From Saccoglossus kowalevskii (Eukaryota; Hemichordata; Enteropneusta; Harrimaniidae): a stretch of 23,285 bases of DNA. The position numbers were made by a program, and so were the translations under genes. How positions within the stretch are numbered: the first letter of the stretch is position 1; every line of letters begins with the position of its first letter. The stretch covers positions 255,563 to 278,847 of the forward strand of contig NW_003116954.1 in the NCBI RefSeq assembly GCF_000003605.2. The letters run 5' to 3'. Shown one piece after another: positions 19,850 through 23,285 of this stretch. The notes beneath the pieces are model-generated. The model made no database searches. It worked only from the letters and a program-made list of their open reading frames with translations, and had not been told where the DNA came from.

Positions 19850-20040
19850 CTTTATTTTAGCTGGAATTAATTTTCACTGAAAAGACTTTTTAGGTGTTTT
19901 GTATAGAATTAATTTGCACTGATTTTTGACGAGTGGAATGTAAAATATAGGAAAAAAGGTATATTCGTTGGATTTTATTTTCAATGAATCATCCCTTCAG
20001 CGAAAATTAATTCCAAGTGAAAATAAAGTATTTTACAGTA
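19848..20040 (-). mobile_element. MITE copy 4, tandem with copy 3, left terminus shortened
   Basis: It begins TACTTTATTTTAGCTGGAA directly on the end of copy 3, lacking its own TACTGTRGAA terminus, and ends AAAGTATTTTACAGTA. Its interior (GACGAGTGGAATGTAAAATA) matches the 11369 subfamily rather than copy 3. The pair therefore arose by nested or adjacent insertion of two subfamilies, not by simple duplication. Confidence 0.82.
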
Positions 20041-20771
20041 CTCACCTTGTGTGATATAAACAGCAGCAACTGTATATCATTCATCATCTAGGAATATGTT
20101 CTGATGAATGCTGTCAGAGAATTTTTGTTTGCACTTTAAGATTCATCTAAATTTTATGATTAATTTTTGTGGAATACGTGTAAAAAGCATTCATTTCTAT
20201 TTATTATCATCTGTTCTTGTTTTATTATGTTATCGGCTCATCATGATGTCTGTCCTCTCGGCAGCCATATTTGGCGTTGATCATCTCGATATGTTGCTCC
20301 ATGTATACTATAAGTTGTAAATTGTTGCATATACTTTGTTCTGATATTTAGATGTACATTATTAATAATCTATAAATATGACTTGCAGATATTATTAAAA
20401 ATAAATTTGTGTAAATCCATGTGGTGACAGATGTGCATATATTAAATGCGTAACCTCTGCTTGTGGTAATTTATTGTTTTATTAAGGATCAGTTAGGAGA
20501 ATGCTCATATAAAAATAGACTACCGGTACTTGATTGCGAATAAAGACAATTGTCTGCAAGGATTGTAGGTAAAACCACTAATTATTAACTTGCTACTGTA
20601 TTTTTGTTAACCCTGTAAAGCCATAATTTTTTCGCCAAGAGTTTCTTACAAAATTTTACACATTTTTATGTATTTTTTTATGATTTCTTTGTTCTCCATT
20701 GGCTATGGGTTTGAACATTTTTGTCAAAAATATGGAAATGGGCTATTTTAATTATCGGTTAATTTCCACCA

Positions 20772-20827
20772 AAAAGCACATTTTTGTGTATTCCTGCTGA
20801 AAACCACATTTTTGTATATTTTCGCTG
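20772..20827. repeat. Two 28-bp direct repeats
   Basis: AAAAGCACATTTTTGTGTAT (20772 on) and AAAACCACATTTTTGTATAT (20800 on) are adjacent 28-bp units, each ending in GCTG, with several mismatches. Confidence 0.7.
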
Positions 20828-21323
20828 AAAAATTGCTCCATACTTTGTGAGGTCTTGATGCCGACGTTTTAGATTGGATTAAAAATGGACAACCAGTGTT
20901 CAGGAACTTTGGCATGCCTTGACCGATCTTGTTGATCGAACGCATTTTGATGCATCATACATAATGTTATATATTGCCAAAGTATGGCCAATTTAATGTT
21001 AAAAATTTATCAAAATCAAACATTTTTGCCATGTATGGATGGATCTCGTTCAAACTTGTTACATACATTGAACATAATGGGACCATAATGTTTTTCATAT
21101 CTGAAATTTAATGTATGTTGGATCATTAGAATAGGACATGTCATACATGTAGATATGCTGCGCTGTCATTTACATTTTAAAATGCATGTGCTACTGATAT
21201 ATAACAAATACAAAATCATTAAAAACTCCATTACATGTATGTGTATGTATGGTCACAATCGGTGAGAAAAGATTACCATCATTGTGTAATCCTAATAATA
21301 TCTTTGTTTGTTCTGTCTGACAG

Positions 21324-21389
21324 CCTAGTGATTTCCGGCTTAAAAATACAGTGACCCATCTGATGATAGCTGCAATTCAGCGTACATGA
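21324..21389 (+). CDS. Candidate terminal coding exon of the same unrecognised gene
   Basis: Seen: a strong acceptor (branch-like CTAATAA, then TCTTTGTTTGTTCTGTCTGACAG) ends at 21323. The phase-0 frame gives 21 codons, PSDFRLKNTVTHLMIAAIQR plus T, then TGA at 21387-21389. Phase 0 is exactly what the donor at 17011 requires; one alternative phase meets TAG at once and the other stops after nine codons. Joined to 16868-17010 it would make a 68-residue C-terminal part. No clear AATAAA polyadenylation signal was noticed in the next several hundred bases, and a 21-codon opening can arise by chance. The link to the upstream exon is therefore inference. Confidence 0.35.
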   Translation, partial: PSDFRLKNTVTHLMIAAIQRT

Positions 21390-22114
21390 ACCATGGGTTC
21401 AGCGACAGGTCACTGTCTGCTCTCGTCATCTACTGCGCACACATCGTGTTTGCTTTGAAATTACTCCCAGTTTTTTTTTTGCTTTAATTTCCATCCAAAA
21501 TATCATTATGAGCTCTTTTGGGGTTGATTATTGCGTTTTTATGTTTCAAGAGTGCCATTATTGGAAATGAAGTAACTAGAAAATCAAGTACTTTTAATTT
21601 AAATGCTAATATGTCTTGTGATCACTCCAGGCATTGTACGTGATGAATACGTATTAGTGTACAGCACACTTAGTTTACGTGTGAATTATTCAGTGAATAT
21701 TCTTGGTCACTTTTGTGTTTGAGAAATTATTCTGAGAATGTTTAGAATGAAAATAATCTTGTTAACTGTAAAAAATACTTGTAGCAATCTATAACCATTA
21801 GATTATTAATTTAACAATAATGTGTTTTAATTTATTACCAAAATTATTGTTTATATTGTCTGTACACATCCAAGGTATTATAAACCATAATTTTGTTGCT
21901 GCTACAAGGGGTTCAATTTCGCATTTGTCTGGTTGCCCCCGACAACCACTCTCATGATATGAAAACTTGTTGTCAATTAGGACAACCACAACAAAAATCA
22001 AAGTCCAATGTAGTGATATCATAGACCCTACATTTTGAAAAATGAAAAATAGTTTTTATAATTTTTTGTAGTATTTCTTTGAAAAGCTAGATCCAAACAC
22101 AGCTTTTGACATAT
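21390..22114. other. Non-coding interval, possible 3'-UTR of the unrecognised gene
   Basis: No exon seen. A small dyad GGTTG...CAACC lies near 21932-21948, and GACAACCAC recurs near 21949 and 21981. No canonical polyadenylation hexamer was noticed. Confidence 0.35.
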
Positions 22115-22305
22115 ACAGTACCATAAAATCTGTATTAGAAGCCACATCCCTAATAGAAGTCGCACACATTCATTTTGAAAAATTGAAACCCAAAAATTCA
22201 TCATTTCTCATATGTGTACATGCTCTAATAGAAGCCGCATCCCCTCTTGTTGCATTGTACCATTTTAATAGAAGCCGCGGTTTCTAATACAGATTTTACA
22301 GTACT
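22115..22305. mobile_element. MITE of a second family, TIRs ending TAAAATCTGTATTAGAA
   Basis: The left end GTACCATAAAATCTGTATT (then AGAA) is the near-complement of the right end TTCTAATACAGATTTTACAG (then TAC). About 190 bp, no coding capacity. AATAGAAGYCGC occurs inside at about 22152, 22228 and 22269, with a relative (TTAGAAGCCACA) at 22135. Confidence 0.8.
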
Positions 22306-23020
22306 ACATGTATTGCGACCAAAATAAGGTTGGAATCTGATAGAAATACAGTCTTTGACTTGTCTTATCATGTACTTCAATGTTCAAATGTATACCTGTG
22401 TGCTGCCACAATACATTTAACCTACTGCAATGACAGTTCTTTATTCTGGTTATTATGTATATTTACATGTACATAATATATGCCAGAGACAACCAGTACA
22501 ATTTCACAGGTACTAATGTCCTCATTACCATTTCTGTGTCTGGCTATCTTTAAAATAGGGTTGGTTGACCTCATATTTTTGTAGGTTTTAAAATTGGCAC
22601 TGGCAAATAAGTTGAGTTCAAGTTCAGCTTCTCTGTGGTTGTAATAATCTTGTGGGACACTCGCAAAAGTGAATGTCAATTTCTAAATTGTGTAACAATA
22701 TTATGAGGTTATTACAAGGGTACTACAAAATGTGCATTCCATTACCAGCAAAGAATATTTCTAGATTTCATATACTTATTGAATACTTACATCACCATAG
22801 TGACAAATTCAAACATAAAAATACAACATTTTTTTATTTTAGAATCATGTTTCTTAATTCTATTGTTTTGTATAACGCTAAAATAAGGGTTTTATATGCC
22901 ATGAATCTCGCAGTTACATGAATTGTGATACACGAATATGAACCCAAAATTATATAAGAAACCTACATGTACGTTTTTAGAAAATCATAATGCAAACTAG
23001 TAATTTGTGAAAGACAGTGT
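22306..23020. other. Non-coding interval
   Basis: AT-rich. Open frames at 22422-22679 (minus) and 22673-22921 (plus) contain no motif I recognise. Confidence 0.45.
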
Positions 23021-23024
23021 CTTT

Positions 23025-23075
23025 TTGACTCCCATGTGCGAAGCACAAAATGGGAGTCTTTGCAGTTAGTGTGTC

Positions 23076-23135
<60 letters not shown>

Positions 23136-23226
23136 GATTGCTATATGTTGCGAGGACAAAAATACAGATATATACCTACTTCCGAGGACATACACACCTT
23201 CCGAGGACCTTTTTCATAGTCCTCGG
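23025..23226. mobile_element. Repeat element: hairpin, GT microsatellite, CCGAGGAC repeats
   Basis: Starts with a hairpin GACTCCCAT-GTGC-GAA-GCAC-AAA-ATGGGAGTC (about 23028-23058). A GT run (23081-23132) follows, then CCGAGGAC twice (about 23182 and 23201) and its complement GTCCTCGG (about 23219). The ordered structure suggests one dispersed non-autonomous element; its right end is uncertain. Confidence 0.55.
23081..23132. repeat. (GT)26 microsatellite
   Basis: Uninterrupted GT dinucleotides for 52 bases. The open frames through it on both strands (Cys-Val or Thr-His repeats) are artefacts of the repeat. Confidence 0.98.
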
Positions 23227-23285
23227 AAAACATAATTTATATTAATAGTTAATTCGATTATTAATACGTTTTGCGTAGCTTAGGT

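Larger units (their letters stand above)
17011..21323 (+). other. Inferred 4.3-kb intron with MITEs and candidate regulatory motifs
   Basis: AT-rich DNA with no coding exon I can support. It contains two tandem MITE copies (19638-20040), a perfect palindrome joined to a CRE half (18580-18597), an inverted pair of AP-1 sites (18955-18980) and a 28-bp tandem pair (20772-20827). Intron status depends on the two flanking exons being real. Confidence 0.35.

Noticed and set aside
23036-23245. Open frames with Cys-Val or Thr-His runs
   Set aside because: Produced entirely by the GT microsatellite.

Overview
The window looks like nuclear DNA from an animal, probably a marine invertebrate and perhaps a mollusc or other lophotrochozoan. 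It is AT-rich and almost all non-coding. It holds spliceosomal exon signals (GT/AG sites with pyrimidine tracts), a TATA promoter, a CpG-rich promoter, a satellite array, several short inverted-repeat transposons and a composite repeat resembling the bivalve 'pearl'/Helitron-type elements. The taxon is an inference from repeat style and gene structure. No bacterial-style gene arrangement exists here, and most open frames are chance openings.

Left part (1-5472) is repeat-dominated. Positions 1-147 carry a possible decayed coding remnant on the minus strand. Positions 200-1095 hold about five tandem copies of a ~158-bp unit followed by an ACGACGG-rich stretch and a hairpin. Positions 1444-1882 are a near-perfect tandem duplication of ~218 bp. 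Positions 2488-2603 are a small diverged tandem repeat. Positions 3512-5472 are a 35-bp satellite of roughly 55 units, containing a ~0.5-kb block duplicated at a 913-bp offset.

Middle part (5473-8460) contains the only gene I recognise: the 5' end of a typical 2-Cys peroxiredoxin (PRDX1/2-like), read on the minus strand. The TATA box is at 8428-8435. A very short untranslated first exon probably ends at 8384, and the first coding exon is 7924-7811 (ATG at 7913-7911). It ends in a phase-1 donor where vertebrate PRDX1/2 genes also split. The active-site exon is not found to the left, so the next intron would exceed 7.8 kb and contain the satellite, or the locus is a fragment.

Right part (8460-23285) is largely non-coding. 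A CpG-rich, NRF1-motif promoter-like patch lies at 15000-15145, and a possible minus-strand first exon lies at 13436-13500. Two phase-compatible plus-strand exons (16868-17010 and 21324-21389, ending in TGA) suggest a small unrecognised gene with a 4.3-kb intron. Repeats here include three of the four copies of a ~210-bp MITE family (11369, 19638 and 19848; the fourth is at 6476), a different MITE at 22115-22305, an inverted-repeat element near 14340-14530, and a hairpin/GT-microsatellite/CCGAGGAC element at 23020-23230.

The peroxiredoxin gene (leftward) and the unrecognised gene (rightward) diverge from an ~8-kb intergenic region. Nothing in the sequence ties their functions together.
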